A stretch of DNA of 64,000 nucleotides, taken from positions 20,566-84,565 of the forward strand of contig CALJNB010000015.1 of the NCBI GenBank assembly GCA_937981985.1, written 5' to 3'. The number at the start of each line of letters is the position of its first letter. Within the stretch, counting starts at the first letter, position 1. A model generated the notes under the pieces. It saw nothing but the letters and a program-made list of their open reading frames with translations. It did not search any database and had not been told where the DNA came from. Origin of the DNA: an uncultured bacterium (GTDB lineage: Bacteria > Myxococcota_A > Bradymonadia > Bradymonadales > Bradymonadaceae). The position numbers and the translations under genes are program-made. Positions 42,808 to 52,569 of this stretch are shown here, one piece after another.

Positions 42808-45690
42808 ATGGCTACCACGATCGATACGACAGTTACGGAAGAATTATCACAAACTAAACGTCTTAGAAAATTTTCGGGAACCAAACGCGGTCTGGAGATC
42901 AAGCGTTACTTCTCCACTGACGGTACGCATCCTTTCGACAAACTCGACTGGGAAATGCGCGATGCGGTTATCGGTGATGCAAAGGGCAACGTTGTTTTCG
43001 AACAAAAGAACGTTGAGATTCCAACACCATGGTCACTCACAGCAACTAACGTAGTGGTTTCCAAATATTTCCGTGGGAAATTAGGTACAGCTGGACGCGA
43101 AACGAGTGTTAAACAACTCATTAACCGCGTTGTTGATTCCATTAGTGATTGGGGAATCGCTCAAGGGTACTTTGTGACCAAGAAGGATGGCGAAATCTTC
43201 AGAGCTGAAATGAAGCATCTTGTCGTAAATCAAAAGGTAGCCTTCAACAGTCCTGTCTGGTTCAACGTCGGTGTTGAAGAACGACCGCAAGCTTCAGCAT
43301 GTTTTATAAACTCGGTTGATGACACTATGGAGTCGATTCTTGGTTTGGCAAAAACCGAAGGTATGCTTTTCAAATGGGGTTCCGGAGCCGGCTCTAACCT
43401 TTCTACTATTCGATCAAGCCGTGAATTTTTAAGCAAAGGCGGAACCGCTTCTGGTCCTGTTTCGTTCATGCGTGGTTATGACGCGTTTGCAGGCGTCATT
43501 AAATCTGGCGGTAAAACACGCCGTGCAGCTAAGATGGTAATTTTGGATGTAAAACATCCCGATATTGAAGAATTCATTAACTGTAAGTCCTTAGAAGAGC
43601 AAAAAGCTTGGGCATTAATCGATGCAGGTTATGACGGCGGATTCAATGTTCCTGGCGGAGCATACGATTCTGTATTTTTTCAAAACGCGAACCATTCAAT
43701 CCGTGTAAATGACGAATTTATGCAAGCGGTTGTTGATGGTGGGACTTGGACCACAAGCGCAATTGTAGGCGGAGAAGACGTCGATACATATGATGCCCGC
43801 GATCTTATGCAACAGATTGCCGAAGCAACGCATCTTTGCGGCGATCCGGGAATGCAGTACGACACCACAATCAATGATTGGCACACTTGCCCAAATACCG
43901 ATCGTATTCACGCATCTAACCCATGTTCAGAATATATGTTTCTCAATGATTCGGCATGCAACTTGGCAAGCCTCAATTTGATGAAATTCCGTGACGCTGA
44001 CGGTGAGTTTGATACCGAAGCCTTCAGGGCTGCAGTTCGTCTTACTATTACTGCTCAAGAGATTTTGGTCGATAACGCAAGTTACCCGACGCCACAGATT
44101 GAAAAGAACTCGCACGCGTTTCGTCCACTAGGATTAGGATACGCAAATCTTGGTGCGCTTTTGATGGCAAAAGGCTTACCTTACGATTCAGCTGAGGGTC
44201 ACGCTTATGCTGGTGCGATTACGGCCGTAATGTGTGGCGAGGCGTATTCTCAATCGGCACGTTTGGCGGAAACCGTCGGTCCATTCTCGGGCTATGCTCT
44301 AAATGAAAAGCCAATGCTAAATGTTGTTGAAAAGCACGGTAGAGCGGTTGAAAACATTCCTAAATACTTCACAGCTATCAGACAGACCCCTCTTTTCGAA
44401 GCTGCGAAAGAAACGTGGGCCGAGGCAATCGATCTTGGAAGGAAGTTCGGTTACCGTAACGCACAGGTTACCGTTCTAGCTCCGACAGGAACCATTGGTT
44501 TCATGATGGATTGTGACACGACCGGAATAGAGCCTGATATCGCACTCATTAAGTACAAGAAGCTTGTGGGTGGTGGATTTTTCAAAATTGTTAATCAAAC
44601 GGTTCCAGAAGCGTTAACGCAGCTAGGTTATTCTGAACTCGAACGCAACGAGATTATCGATTACCTCATGGAAAACGATACGATCGAAGGCGCGCCACAC
44701 TTGCAGGATAGTGATCTTCCGGTATTTGATTGTGCGTTCAAACCCGCAAACGGTACGAGAAGTATCGTTCCGATGGGACACGCGCTAATGATGGGGGCAG
44801 CTCAGCCGTTTCTTTCTGGTGCAATATCTAAAACGGTAAATATGCCGTCATCGGCAACCGTTGAAGAAATTGCTGAAGTATATATTGATGCTTGGAAGTT
44901 AGGATTGAAAGCTATTGCTATCTACCGTGATGGTTGCAAACGAACCCAGCCGCTTTCAACATCCTTGGATGCTGAAGTGAAAGCCAAGGCCGAAGCAACC
45001 AATCCGGTTGTTCCGTCAATGGAGCAAGTCCACGCTCTTGCGAAAGAAAACGGTTACGTTCAGCGTAAGCGACTAGGAAACGAAAGAGATTCTATCACTC
45101 ATAAATTCTCAATTGCGGGTCACGAAGGATACATCACCGTTGGAAAATATGCTGATACAGGTCGCCCAGGCGAAATTTTCATTACGATGAGTAAAGAAGG
45201 ATCTGTTGTTAGCGGTCTCATGGATGCTTTTGCAACTTCAATTTCAATGTGTTTGCAGTACGGCGTACCCTTGGAAGTGTTGGTTGATAAATTCGCTCAC
45301 ACACGTTTTGAGCCGAGTGGTTATACCAATAATCCCCGTATTCGAGTTGCAAAATCGGTTACCGATTATATTTTCCGTTGGTTAGCTGACAAATTTTTGG
45401 ACGAAGACACAAAAGCGTTGTATCTAAATATGGAAACTGACGCGTGGAGGCCCGGATCTGAGAAAGCAGCACCGGGAACTAAAATAAACATCAATTTTCC
45501 AACGATTGAAGAGGCTGAAGAGCCATCCTTCGCTGATGCGAAAACTGGTGACGTTATTTATGAGTCAAAAGGAGACGTGTTTACTTTGCAGGCTGACGCC
45601 CCGCCTTGTACCGTTTGTGGGTCCATCACCGTGCGCAGCGGCGCTTGTTACAAGTGTCAAAACTGCGGATCTACTAGCGGATGCTCTTGA
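42808..45690 (+). CDS. nrdJ: Class II (vitamin B12-dependent) ribonucleoside-diphosphate reductase
   Basis: The 960-residue enzyme makes deoxyribonucleotides using adenosylcobalamin, so it needs neither oxygen nor an NrdB partner. The N-terminal RKFSGTKRGLEIKRYF, the substrate region VAFNSPVWFNVG, the active-site NPCSEYMFL and the C-terminal Cys-rich ribbon CTVCGS...CYKCQNCGS are typical of the long NrdJ type. Length matches that subfamily. The start has AAGGAAGG nearby. Transcription is probably under NrdR control (boxes at 42559-42606) and ends at the terminator at 45741. No anaerobic NrdD or class I NrdAB gene is in the window. Confidence 0.97.
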   Translation: MATTIDTTVTEELSQTKRLRKFSGTKRGLEIKRYFSTDGTHPFDKLDWEMRDAVIGDAKGNVVFEQKNVEIPTPWSLTATNVVVSKYFRGKLGTAGRETSVKQLINRVVDSISDWGIAQGYFVTKKDGEIFRAEMKHLVVNQKVAFNSPVWFNVGVEERPQASACFINSVDDTMESILGLAKTEGMLFKWGSGAGSNLSTIRSSREFLSKGGTASGPVSFMRGYDAFAGVIKSGGKTRRAAKMVILDVKHPDIEEFINCKSLEEQKAWALIDAGYDGGFNVPGGAYDSVFFQNANHSIRVNDEFMQAVVDGGTWTTSAIVGGEDVDTYDARDLMQQIAEATHLCGDPGMQYDTTINDWHTCPNTDRIHASNPCSEYMFLNDSACNLASLNLMKFRDADGEFDTEAFRAAVRLTITAQEILVDNASYPTPQIEKNSHAFRPLGLGYANLGALLMAKGLPYDSAEGHAYAGAITAVMCGEAYSQSARLAETVGPFSGYALNEKPMLNVVEKHGRAVENIPKYFTAIRQTPLFEAAKETWAEAIDLGRKFGYRNAQVTVLAPTGTIGFMMDCDTTGIEPDIALIKYKKLVGGGFFKIVNQTVPEALTQLGYSELERNEIIDYLMENDTIEGAPHLQDSDLPVFDCAFKPANGTRSIVPMGHALMMGAAQPFLSGAISKTVNMPSSATVEEIAEVYIDAWKLGLKAIAIYRDGCKRTQPLSTSLDAEVKAKAEATNPVVPSMEQVHALAKENGYVQRKRLGNERDSITHKFSIAGHEGYITVGKYADTGRPGEIFITMSKEGSVVSGLMDAFATSISMCLQYGVPLEVLVDKFAHTRFEPSGYTNNPRIRVAKSVTDYIFRWLADKFLDEDTKALYLNMETDAWRPGSEKAAPGTKININFPTIEEAEEPSFADAKTGDVIYESKGDVFTLQADAPPCTVCGSITVRSGACYKCQNCGSTSGCS

Positions 45691-45740
45691 TGTAAGAGTT
45701 CTGAGAAGTAATTTTCGGCAAAGCGTGGTATCTAAATTAA

Positions 45741-45768
45741 GGCCCCCTTTTTTGGGGGCCTTTTTTTT
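45741..45768 (+). terminator. Rho-independent terminator after nrdJ
   Basis: GGCCCCC, six-T loop, GGGGGCC, then eight T. Very strong; the preceding A pairs extend the stem. Confidence 0.95.
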
Positions 45769-45848
45769 GCACAAGTTTTGATCAAAATTCTCCTTGCGCT
45801 CAGATCGAGATAAGCTTAATTGGCGTTTTTGTTAATTGAGTTAATGAT

Positions 45849-47534
45849 ATGCGCTTTTACCTTCTAATTACTTTATTATGTTGTCTTCTACCTATGCATC
45901 TATCTGCAGACGAACCCATCACTGATAGATTCGTTTTCGAAGGACGGGTTGATTACTTTATGACCGGGATCAACTTGGCCCGAGATACCGATGGCGACAA
46001 TCGCATTGATACAAGTTCTCAGCCTGCGTCGTTTTCAATTGATGCCGCTTCAGTTCCAGTAGGATCGACGCTATCTAACGCGTTTTTATATTGGGGTGGG
46101 TCGCAGGTCCAAGATGGACTTGATTGTACCAGCAGCGCCGATGAAAAAGTCACCTTAAGCTCGCCGGCAAAACAAAATATAGAAATCACTGCAGACGCTT
46201 GTTATTGCGCTAACGCAAATTCAACGAAGATAGATCAATGGATTTGCCGTGCTGACGTTACGCATGTTGTCGGTAACGATATAGTTGGAGAATTTACGGT
46301 TAATAACTACGTCGGAAACTATACCAATAATCTGACCGACAACGCATCGGCGGCTTTGGCTGTTGTCTTCGAGAACGATCTTCTACGGCCGCGAAGGGTG
46401 GTTTTGTATGACGGCCTGATAGAGATGGTTCAATCTACTCATGTGATTTCTTTGTCCAATATTACAGTAGCTTCAATGCCGCGTGGTGACCTTACTTATT
46501 ATGTTTTGGAAGGAGATATGGGAGGATTTGGGGACGAGACGATTAGGGTCGATGGCTTACCCGGTCCGATGGGGCCGATTGCCCTTCAGGGATCGAGCAA
46601 TCCGGCCACGAATCCCTTCAACCAAACCATTAACACGACGTCTCCGTCCATAGAGGGCGTTGTTGGCGTCGATATTGACCAGTTTGATATTGGCGCAGCA
46701 CTAAGCCCGGCTGATACGCAAATTGATGTTTCAATTTCCACAGGTTCGGACAAAGTCTGGCTTGCCGTAAATATCGTTGGGGTCGATCTTTTTGATCCCG
46801 TGCTTACACAAAATTCGTCCAAGACCGGTTTACTATTAACAGACAAAAACGGCGATGGAATCGCGTCTCCGGGCGACGTTATTCGTTATATTATTCATCT
46901 TGAAAATACAGGTAATGAGGATGCAACCGTTGTTGTGACTGACGAAATTGCTTGGGCGGATGAAATTCGCGTGGATGCTGCCGGTGGTAATGCACGGCAG
47001 AATGGGGCGCTCATTACGATAAGTGATGTAAGAATTAGAAAGGGAGATTCTGTCGATATCTTAATCGATGCGCGTATCGGTCCAACTAGCGATGAAGTCG
47101 TTCTCACCAATGTGGCATCATGGTCAAATCCCAACGAAGGGGGTTTGCAGGGAAGGGTAAGCTCAAACACGATAATCGTTCGAGTTGATAGCGATATGGA
47201 TGGGGTTTTTGATAATGACGATAATTGCGTATTCGTGTCCAATTCCGAACAAATCGATGTTGATGGTGATGGGTTGGGTGATTTGTGTGACGTCGAGGAG
47301 ATTAGTATGACGCCCGATGCATCCCCTAATGGTCCAACGAATGCGGATATGGGCACCCCGGATGGTCGTAGTCAACCGGAGCTTGCTACTAAAGATACAC
47401 CGGACGAACTGCAAAAAGAGCTCGATTTTATCATTACCGGAGGATGCGCAACGAATAGTAGAAATTCGTCCAATTGGTTTATCTTCTTCGGTTTCATGTT
47501 ATTTGTTGCGCGGCGAAAATTTAAGGACGCCTAA
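45849..47534 (+). CDS. Secreted surface protein with DUF11-like domain and MYXO-CTERM-like tail
   Basis: Signal peptide to MHLSADE. The first 290 residues are strand-rich (FEGRVDYFMTGINLARDTDGD, NAFLYWGGSQVQDGLDC) with a few disulfide-capable cysteines. Residues about 325-440 hold a DUF11-like domain (DKNGDGIASPGDVIRYIIHL). Two TSP3 repeats (DSDMDGVFDNDDNCV) follow, then an acidic Pro/Thr stretch. The C-terminus has FIITGGCAT, a hydrophobic run NWFIFFGFMLFV and ARRKFKDA, the three parts of a MYXO-CTERM-like sorting signal with its Cys. It should be cut and anchored on the surface by a myxosortase-type protease encoded elsewhere. Its ligand is unknown. Confidence 0.85.
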   Translation: MRFYLLITLLCCLLPMHLSADEPITDRFVFEGRVDYFMTGINLARDTDGDNRIDTSSQPASFSIDAASVPVGSTLSNAFLYWGGSQVQDGLDCTSSADEKVTLSSPAKQNIEITADACYCANANSTKIDQWICRADVTHVVGNDIVGEFTVNNYVGNYTNNLTDNASAALAVVFENDLLRPRRVVLYDGLIEMVQSTHVISLSNITVASMPRGDLTYYVLEGDMGGFGDETIRVDGLPGPMGPIALQGSSNPATNPFNQTINTTSPSIEGVVGVDIDQFDIGAALSPADTQIDVSISTGSDKVWLAVNIVGVDLFDPVLTQNSSKTGLLLTDKNGDGIASPGDVIRYIIHLENTGNEDATVVVTDEIAWADEIRVDAAGGNARQNGALITISDVRIRKGDSVDILIDARIGPTSDEVVLTNVASWSNPNEGGLQGRVSSNTIIVRVDSDMDGVFDNDDNCVFVSNSEQIDVDGDGLGDLCDVEEISMTPDASPNGPTNADMGTPDGRSQPELATKDTPDELQKELDFIITGGCATNSRNSSNWFIFFGFMLFVARRKFKDA

Positions 47535-47612
47535 TTGGACAGCACGGGTTAGGATGTTGAATTCAGTACGATTCGGGATCTCGACGAGATTCCTTTCCTC
47601 GGTGATGCTTCA

Positions 47613-49070
47613 TTGAAGATTCTTTTCGATCTTGCCAATGAAGCCGGCTTCTTTCCTTCATCTGTTAGTTGTGATGGTCTTATCCCGCAAAGTTTTGGTG
47701 ATGTCGTCAAAATTACGACCACAGAACATTTGGTTATGATCGAAAATTCGAAATGCACGACTTTTTCGGCGAATGTTGATGTTGATATTGATATCGAAGG
47801 TTTGTTGCCGCCAAAGCATCGCACCCTCCAAGCCTTAGACCGGGTAACGACAATTGAAGGTAGACTTCGTTTCGGAGAGAATCCCTTTTTGACTTCTCCA
47901 GAACTTCGCGGATTAAAGCGCGTCGGTACGATTAAACCACCGTCGGCAAGGACACTTGTTGCGAATAGTTTTCAATACAAGCCGGAATTTCGCAAATTAT
48001 ACTTTGCCCTTGAAGAAGTTGACGTTCTCGAAGCCAGCATAGGACTAGAATTTCCATCGGTGAAGAGAATTGGGAGCTTGGCTCTTTCTGGGATGACTGA
48101 TCATGTGTTTCCGTCACTTTTGGAAGCAAACAGTATTTTCATATCGAGATTTTCCGGGACACAAGTTCGACCGAGTCCCAATACCGATCTTTTTCCGGAA
48201 TTGAAGAAAGTAAAATGGATGGCAATCGAAGGGGGTAGTTCTTATATTTTTAACGGGCTTCGAAATTTGGAGGAAATGGAATCATTTAGATCCGAATCCG
48301 ATGTGGAGATTCACTTCGAATCCCTAAAAACCTTAAAAGAAATCGTCGTCGAAGACCGTACGTTTACGGGAAGTTTCGCGGCGCTTGAAAGCGTAGACAA
48401 CGTCCAAATGAACGTCAGCAGCTATCCCTTTCCGAAGTTAAAAAGAGTCACAAATCATTTTCAAATGGGAGGACGCGGCGGTCCGACACTCCCTTCTATA
48501 CTTGAAGAGGTCGGAGGCGTCTTTGAAATCGCCGGAATGCAAACAGGCTTTAATAAGCTTGTTAGCGTTGGCTCAACTGCGGTTGTCAGCTGTTCGCAGA
48601 ACGTCCAGTGGGAGGGATTAAACGCACTCACCTCTTTTCACAGTTTATCGATTTCCGTCGGAGATTGTGCCATTGGCGGGTTTGAAGATATCGTCGAAAT
48701 TGATCGGGTGATCGAAGTCTCTGTCCGCAAAGACGGTAGTTTCACGGGGCTAACTAACTTAGAGGTGGCCGGGAGCTTGGTTTATGAGGATGTCTCTGCA
48801 ACACCCGCGCTATTTCCGAAGCTGGAAACGGTGCAATCTCTGCGAGTTATGACAGAAATCTCCGGAGATCTCGCAGGTTTTGAAAGTCTGAAATTGATCG
48901 AAAGCTCCTTATCAATGAGAAGTGCTGCAACTATTTCAGGCTTCGATAAACTCGAGGCTGTTGGCGGCGATATCGTTTTCGCAAAACAAATGTCTACTGC
49001 CGTGCAAGATGAATTCCTGGCACGTTTACCGACTTTCTCGGGTAATATATCAATTAATAGCCTAAATTAA
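47613..49070 (+). CDS. Receptor-L/LRR-like repeat protein without signal peptide
   Basis: The frame has a TTG at 47613 and stays open upstream to a TAG at 47550-47552, so the true 5' end is uncertain. From about residue 50 the 485-residue product shows repeats of 20-25 residues with hydrophobic positions like those of receptor L domains (FESLKTLKEIVVEDRTFTG, FPKLKRVTNHFQMGG, LKLIESSLSMRS), forming a right-handed beta-helix or L-type solenoid. Such proteins are normally exported, yet no signal peptide is seen. The gene could be 5' truncated, frameshifted near 47554 where a short ATG frame ends, or use an unknown export route. It starts 79 bases after the sorting-signal protein and may share its transcript. 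Confidence 0.7.
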   Translation: MKILFDLANEAGFFPSSVSCDGLIPQSFGDVVKITTTEHLVMIENSKCTTFSANVDVDIDIEGLLPPKHRTLQALDRVTTIEGRLRFGENPFLTSPELRGLKRVGTIKPPSARTLVANSFQYKPEFRKLYFALEEVDVLEASIGLEFPSVKRIGSLALSGMTDHVFPSLLEANSIFISRFSGTQVRPSPNTDLFPELKKVKWMAIEGGSSYIFNGLRNLEEMESFRSESDVEIHFESLKTLKEIVVEDRTFTGSFAALESVDNVQMNVSSYPFPKLKRVTNHFQMGGRGGPTLPSILEEVGGVFEIAGMQTGFNKLVSVGSTAVVSCSQNVQWEGLNALTSFHSLSISVGDCAIGGFEDIVEIDRVIEVSVRKDGSFTGLTNLEVAGSLVYEDVSATPALFPKLETVQSLRVMTEISGDLAGFESLKLIESSLSMRSAATISGFDKLEAVGGDIVFAKQMSTAVQDEFLARLPTFSGNISINSLN

Positions 49071-49586
49071 TTTTTAGGTTATAAGCCCGCCTTTCAAATC
49101 GAAAACAAGTCTTCGATCACCGGTTTAGGGAGCTATACGGGCGGGCATCGGATGCAGAACTGAAAAGTGTTCTCACGAAGCGGGTCGTCCATGTTGAAAA
49201 TAGTCGAGGTTTTCGAAAGTATCGATATAGATACTTATCTATTCGGCATCGCAAGAAGCATTTTTGCTTCCGATGTTCCGATCATGCTGAGCGAGTATTT
49301 CGCGTCCTTTTCAATTCAACATTTCCAATCAAGGGCCCGCAGAATCGTATGAAAATAGATACCAAGAGGGCCTCTTAGTCTGCATCTCCGCACATGTATA
49401 GGTCTATTTGTAGTAGTTAGTTCTTGTTAGGATTGGGAACAGCTGCGGTCGCCGAACTCGAAAGGATTGCACAACTCACTTGATAATCAATTGTGTTAAC
49501 ACGATTTATCGTTGGAACTCCTGAGGCAAGTCGCTATACACAGACGGAATTGCCGTCTACGTACCAGGCTCAACAATGGATTCAAA
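49071..49586. other. Region of about 515 bases without a convincing gene
   Basis: A 61-codon frame at 49167-49352 has neither a ribosome site nor a recognisable product. An inverted repeat AGACGG-5-CCGTCT lies at 49542-49558, 29 bases before the desaturase start. The stretch may hold decayed sequence plus the promoter of the desaturase gene. Confidence 0.4.
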
Positions 49587-50585
49587 ATGGCTATAGAAAT
49601 TACGGACCCCAGGTCAGCGCCAACTTCTTTTATTGATGGTGTCTTTTTACCGCATTTAAAAAACCCGGAAGACATCTCCCTGTTAAGAACGATGTTGATT
49701 GCGATCTTGCTTGGCGTTTCTATTCTTGTCGTAACGGTATTCGTCAGTTTATACGCAGCCATTTTATATCTACCCTATTACTTCATTTTTATGGGGCCGG
49801 TGACCTTGGCGATGCATAATATTGCCCATCGCCCCATGTTGAAGAAAAAAGGTTTGGATCGAATTCTCATCAACTTAGGATCAGCCACCTTAGGATTTGC
49901 ACCTGACGGATACGCTGCCCATCATTTATCGATGCATCATAAAGAAGGGAACGCTCATTCAGATCTGAGCTCGACTATGAAATATCAACGAGATTCTATT
50001 TTTCATTTCCTGCATTATTACTTTACTTTTTTAATTCTGGGGCCATTCACGCTTTACGCGTACTTGAAGAAAAGAAAGCGTAAGAAGATCTACCGGCGTT
50101 TTATTATCGGTGAAGCAAGTTGGTGGGTTTTCATAGGCATCATCGCCGTCCTCAATTGGCGGGCAGCGATTTTGGTTTTCGTGATTCCGACTATTACGAC
50201 ACGCTTTTTATTGATGGCGGGAAACTGGGCGCAACACGCGTTTATAGAACCCGAAGGCTGGGAAGACCAATATTCTTCGGTCACCACCTTCGTAAATAGT
50301 GGATATAATAAGCGCTGTTTTAATGATGGTTATCATCTGATTCATCACTTGAAGCCGGCTGCCCATTGGACAGAAATGCCGACGCGTTTTGAGGATGTTT
50401 TACCAAAAATATTAGAACGTAAATCATTGGTTTTTGATGGGATTGATTATTTTGTAATTTGGGCTTTGCTGATGACGAAACGTCATAAATTTTTGGCATC
50501 TAAACTTCTATATCTTGAACTAGATCTTGATGAAAAAATCACGCTCATTCAACACCGCTTAAAACCCATACCAAACGTTGACTAG
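49587..50585 (+). CDS. Membrane fatty-acid desaturase-family protein
   Basis: Start at 49587; the frame runs upstream but without signal of coding use. The protein has several membrane helices and the three His clusters of the di-iron desaturase/hydroxylase family: HNIAHR near residue 82, HHLSMHH near 112 and HLIHHLKP near 255. Such enzymes insert a double bond or a hydroxyl into lipids at the inner membrane, using oxygen and an electron donor. The third box and the AGNWAQH motif resemble membrane-bound desaturases and beta-carotene hydroxylase-like relatives. Substrate is unknown. The stop overlaps the start of the KamA gene by eight bases, linking the two. Confidence 0.85.
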   Translation: MAIEITDPRSAPTSFIDGVFLPHLKNPEDISLLRTMLIAILLGVSILVVTVFVSLYAAILYLPYYFIFMGPVTLAMHNIAHRPMLKKKGLDRILINLGSATLGFAPDGYAAHHLSMHHKEGNAHSDLSSTMKYQRDSIFHFLHYYFTFLILGPFTLYAYLKKRKRKKIYRRFIIGEASWWVFIGIIAVLNWRAAILVFVIPTITTRFLLMAGNWAQHAFIEPEGWEDQYSSVTTFVNSGYNKRCFNDGYHLIHHLKPAAHWTEMPTRFEDVLPKILERKSLVFDGIDYFVIWALLMTKRHKFLASKLLYLELDLDEKITLIQHRLKPIPNVD

Positions 50586-51702
50586 TTCCCCTAAATCGTC
50601 TTTCTCTCGGCGTCCAAAGCGCTTCTTAGACGTCAGCGAGTCCGATTGGAATAATTGGATTTGGCAACATCAGAATCGACTCAAAAAAGAAAGCGATTTC
50701 GATTGGCTCAAACTGTCGCCCCAAGAAAAAGCAGGTTTTGAAACCATCGAAGATTTCCGCGTCGCGATCACACCCCATTATGCCGCGCTCTTTTCTGATG
50801 ACGATCCAAACTGCCCGATCCGTCAGCAGGGCCTGCCTAACGTTTTAGAAAGTAACGTCGAGGATTATGAACTCGAAGATCCTTTAGCGGAAGAGAGTCA
50901 TATGCCGGTGCCAGGAATTACACACCGCTATCCGGACCGTGTGCTGTTTTACGTATCGCACCACTGTCCCGTCTATTGTCGTCATTGCACGAGAAAGAGA
51001 AAAGTCTCAGACCCGAATTCAGCAGCGTCTGTAAATCAAATTCAGACTTCCTTGGATTATATTCGAAACAATAAAAACGTACGTGATGTGCTGTTATCTG
51101 GGGGAGATCCTTTAACGCTATCAGACGACAAACTAGCGGTGATTTTTAAAGCGCTTCGCGAAATGGATCACGTCGAAGTGGTTCGACTAGGGACGAGGAA
51201 CCCAGTAACTTTGCCGCAACGCATCACTGAGAATCTCTGTGATATTCTTCGAGAAAACGGGCCTATTTATACTCACGTTCATTTCAATCATGTTAGTGAA
51301 ATTTCGGAGGAATCGATCCTCGCATTGTCGAGATTACGTAACGCGGGATGCGTGCTTGGAAATCAGATGGTTCTCTTGAAGGGCGTCAACGACGATCCCG
51401 AAACTGTAATGCAACTCAATCGAAAGCTTTTAAAACATGGTTGTCGCCCTTACTATATGTTGCAATGCGACTACGCGCAGGGAATTTCACACTTTCGTAC
51501 ACCGCTCAAAACGGGGCTCGATATCGTCGAATCCTTACGTGGTAGAATTGGCGGAATGGGCATTCCGGATTATGTCGTCGATCTTCCCGGCGGCGGCGGA
51601 AAAATCGAACTCGTTCCGAACTACATTGAAAGCCAAGACGGCAATCAGATTACCTTTCGTAATTTTAACGGTGACCGTTTTCCCTATGTGGACGTCGAAT
51701 AA
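50578..51702 (+). CDS. KamA-family radical SAM aminomutase
   Basis: A 374-residue radical SAM enzyme with the cluster motif CPVYCRHC (near residue 131) and the following TRKRKVSD, the PLP-site context and QMVLLKGVNDDPETV, all features of lysine 2,3-aminomutase and EpmB relatives. It moves an amino group using S-adenosylmethionine, a 4Fe-4S cluster and PLP. Length is between EpmB (about 340) and full KamA (about 420). Without a beta-lysine acetyltransferase or EF-P modification genes nearby, the substrate cannot be fixed. The TTG start lies within the last codons of the desaturase gene (overlap of eight bases). Confidence 0.88.
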   Translation: MTSSPKSSFSRRPKRFLDVSESDWNNWIWQHQNRLKKESDFDWLKLSPQEKAGFETIEDFRVAITPHYAALFSDDDPNCPIRQQGLPNVLESNVEDYELEDPLAEESHMPVPGITHRYPDRVLFYVSHHCPVYCRHCTRKRKVSDPNSAASVNQIQTSLDYIRNNKNVRDVLLSGGDPLTLSDDKLAVIFKALREMDHVEVVRLGTRNPVTLPQRITENLCDILRENGPIYTHVHFNHVSEISEESILALSRLRNAGCVLGNQMVLLKGVNDDPETVMQLNRKLLKHGCRPYYMLQCDYAQGISHFRTPLKTGLDIVESLRGRIGGMGIPDYVVDLPGGGGKIELVPNYIESQDGNQITFRNFNGDRFPYVDVE

Positions 51703-51721
51703 CCAGACCCCAGACGGTTGT

Positions 51722-52552
51722 TTATTCCTCCTCTTTCAAGCGTCCGGCCATGTAGTTATTCAGGACTTTATAAATCTCCAAAGGGGATTTTACATTTAGC
51801 CCGGCGAGCGCTTCTTTATGTAATTCTACGACTTCGAAATCTCCTCGAGACAGGGGGCCAGTCAATGCCTCTTTGGTCGTCTTCTTTTCAAGGTTGTTAA
51901 TTGCCGACTGAGCGAGAGGAAGCAGCATCCGACGCGCATCCGATCGACTCAACCCGGCTTCGGTCGCGACTAGAATCGCAGCGTCAATAAGACTAACAAT
52001 TTGACCTGCCGAAAAAACGGCCGCCGCATGGTAGAGGGGTTTATTTTCAGGCTCGATAATCACTGATTCGACGTTTATTCTAGACAGCATTTCTTTGCCG
52101 GTTTTGATCGCCTTTGAGTCACCCTCCATAGACCAGAAAACATCCGGGAGTAGGGCAATTGCTTTTTGCGGGTCCGAAACCGCGATGACCGGATGCATTG
52201 AAGCAGAAGGTACGATAACGCCCGCTTCTTTGAGAACCGTAGAGGTCAACAATCCTGACAAGTGTATGACGCAATGAGATGTGTTAAGGGGGCCGGCTAA
52301 GGTCTCAGCCACCGTTGAAATTGCATCATCAACGACAGAGATAAAAACGATAGCGTCTGAAAAGTCTTCGTTCTTCGGAAGTGTTCCCACAAAATGCGGA
52401 TGTGAATTTGCTCTCTTCAAATCCTCAATGGATTGGCTTTGGGACCACGAAAATCCAACATCGATATTTAGTGATTCAGCGAGAAGTAGAAGTGTTCTTC
52501 CCACCCGGCCAGTCCCGAGAATAATCCAGCGATTTTGATTCTTTATATTCAA
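51722..52552 (-). CDS. Rossmann/DUF2520 NADP-binding protein
   Basis: N-terminal NRWIILGTGRVGRTLL is a GxGxxG nucleotide-binding motif, the middle is a 6PGDH/F420-reductase-like Rossmann domain (VFISVVDDAISTVAETL, HLSGLLTS), and the C-terminal half is a helical DUF2520 domain with MHPVIAVSDP and PLYHAAAVFSAGQIVSL. Members of this family are uncharacterised dehydrogenase-like proteins, sometimes placed near pantothenate genes. The start is a TTG at 52552, 17 bases after the NamZ stop, so it is the last gene of a reverse-strand unit. The function is not known. Confidence 0.85.
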   Translation of the reverse strand: MNIKNQNRWIILGTGRVGRTLLLLAESLNIDVGFSWSQSQSIEDLKRANSHPHFVGTLPKNEDFSDAIVFISVVDDAISTVAETLAGPLNTSHCVIHLSGLLTSTVLKEAGVIVPSASMHPVIAVSDPQKAIALLPDVFWSMEGDSKAIKTGKEMLSRINVESVIIEPENKPLYHAAAVFSAGQIVSLIDAAILVATEAGLSRSDARRMLLPLAQSAINNLEKKTTKEALTGPLSRGDFEVVELHKEALAGLNVKSPLEIYKVLNNYMAGRLKEEE

Positions 52553-52569
52553 TGCGTTCTCAAGAGGGA

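Noticed and set aside
49167-49352. 61-codon forward frame
   Set aside because: GTG start without ribosome site and no family features; kept only as part of the intergenic description.
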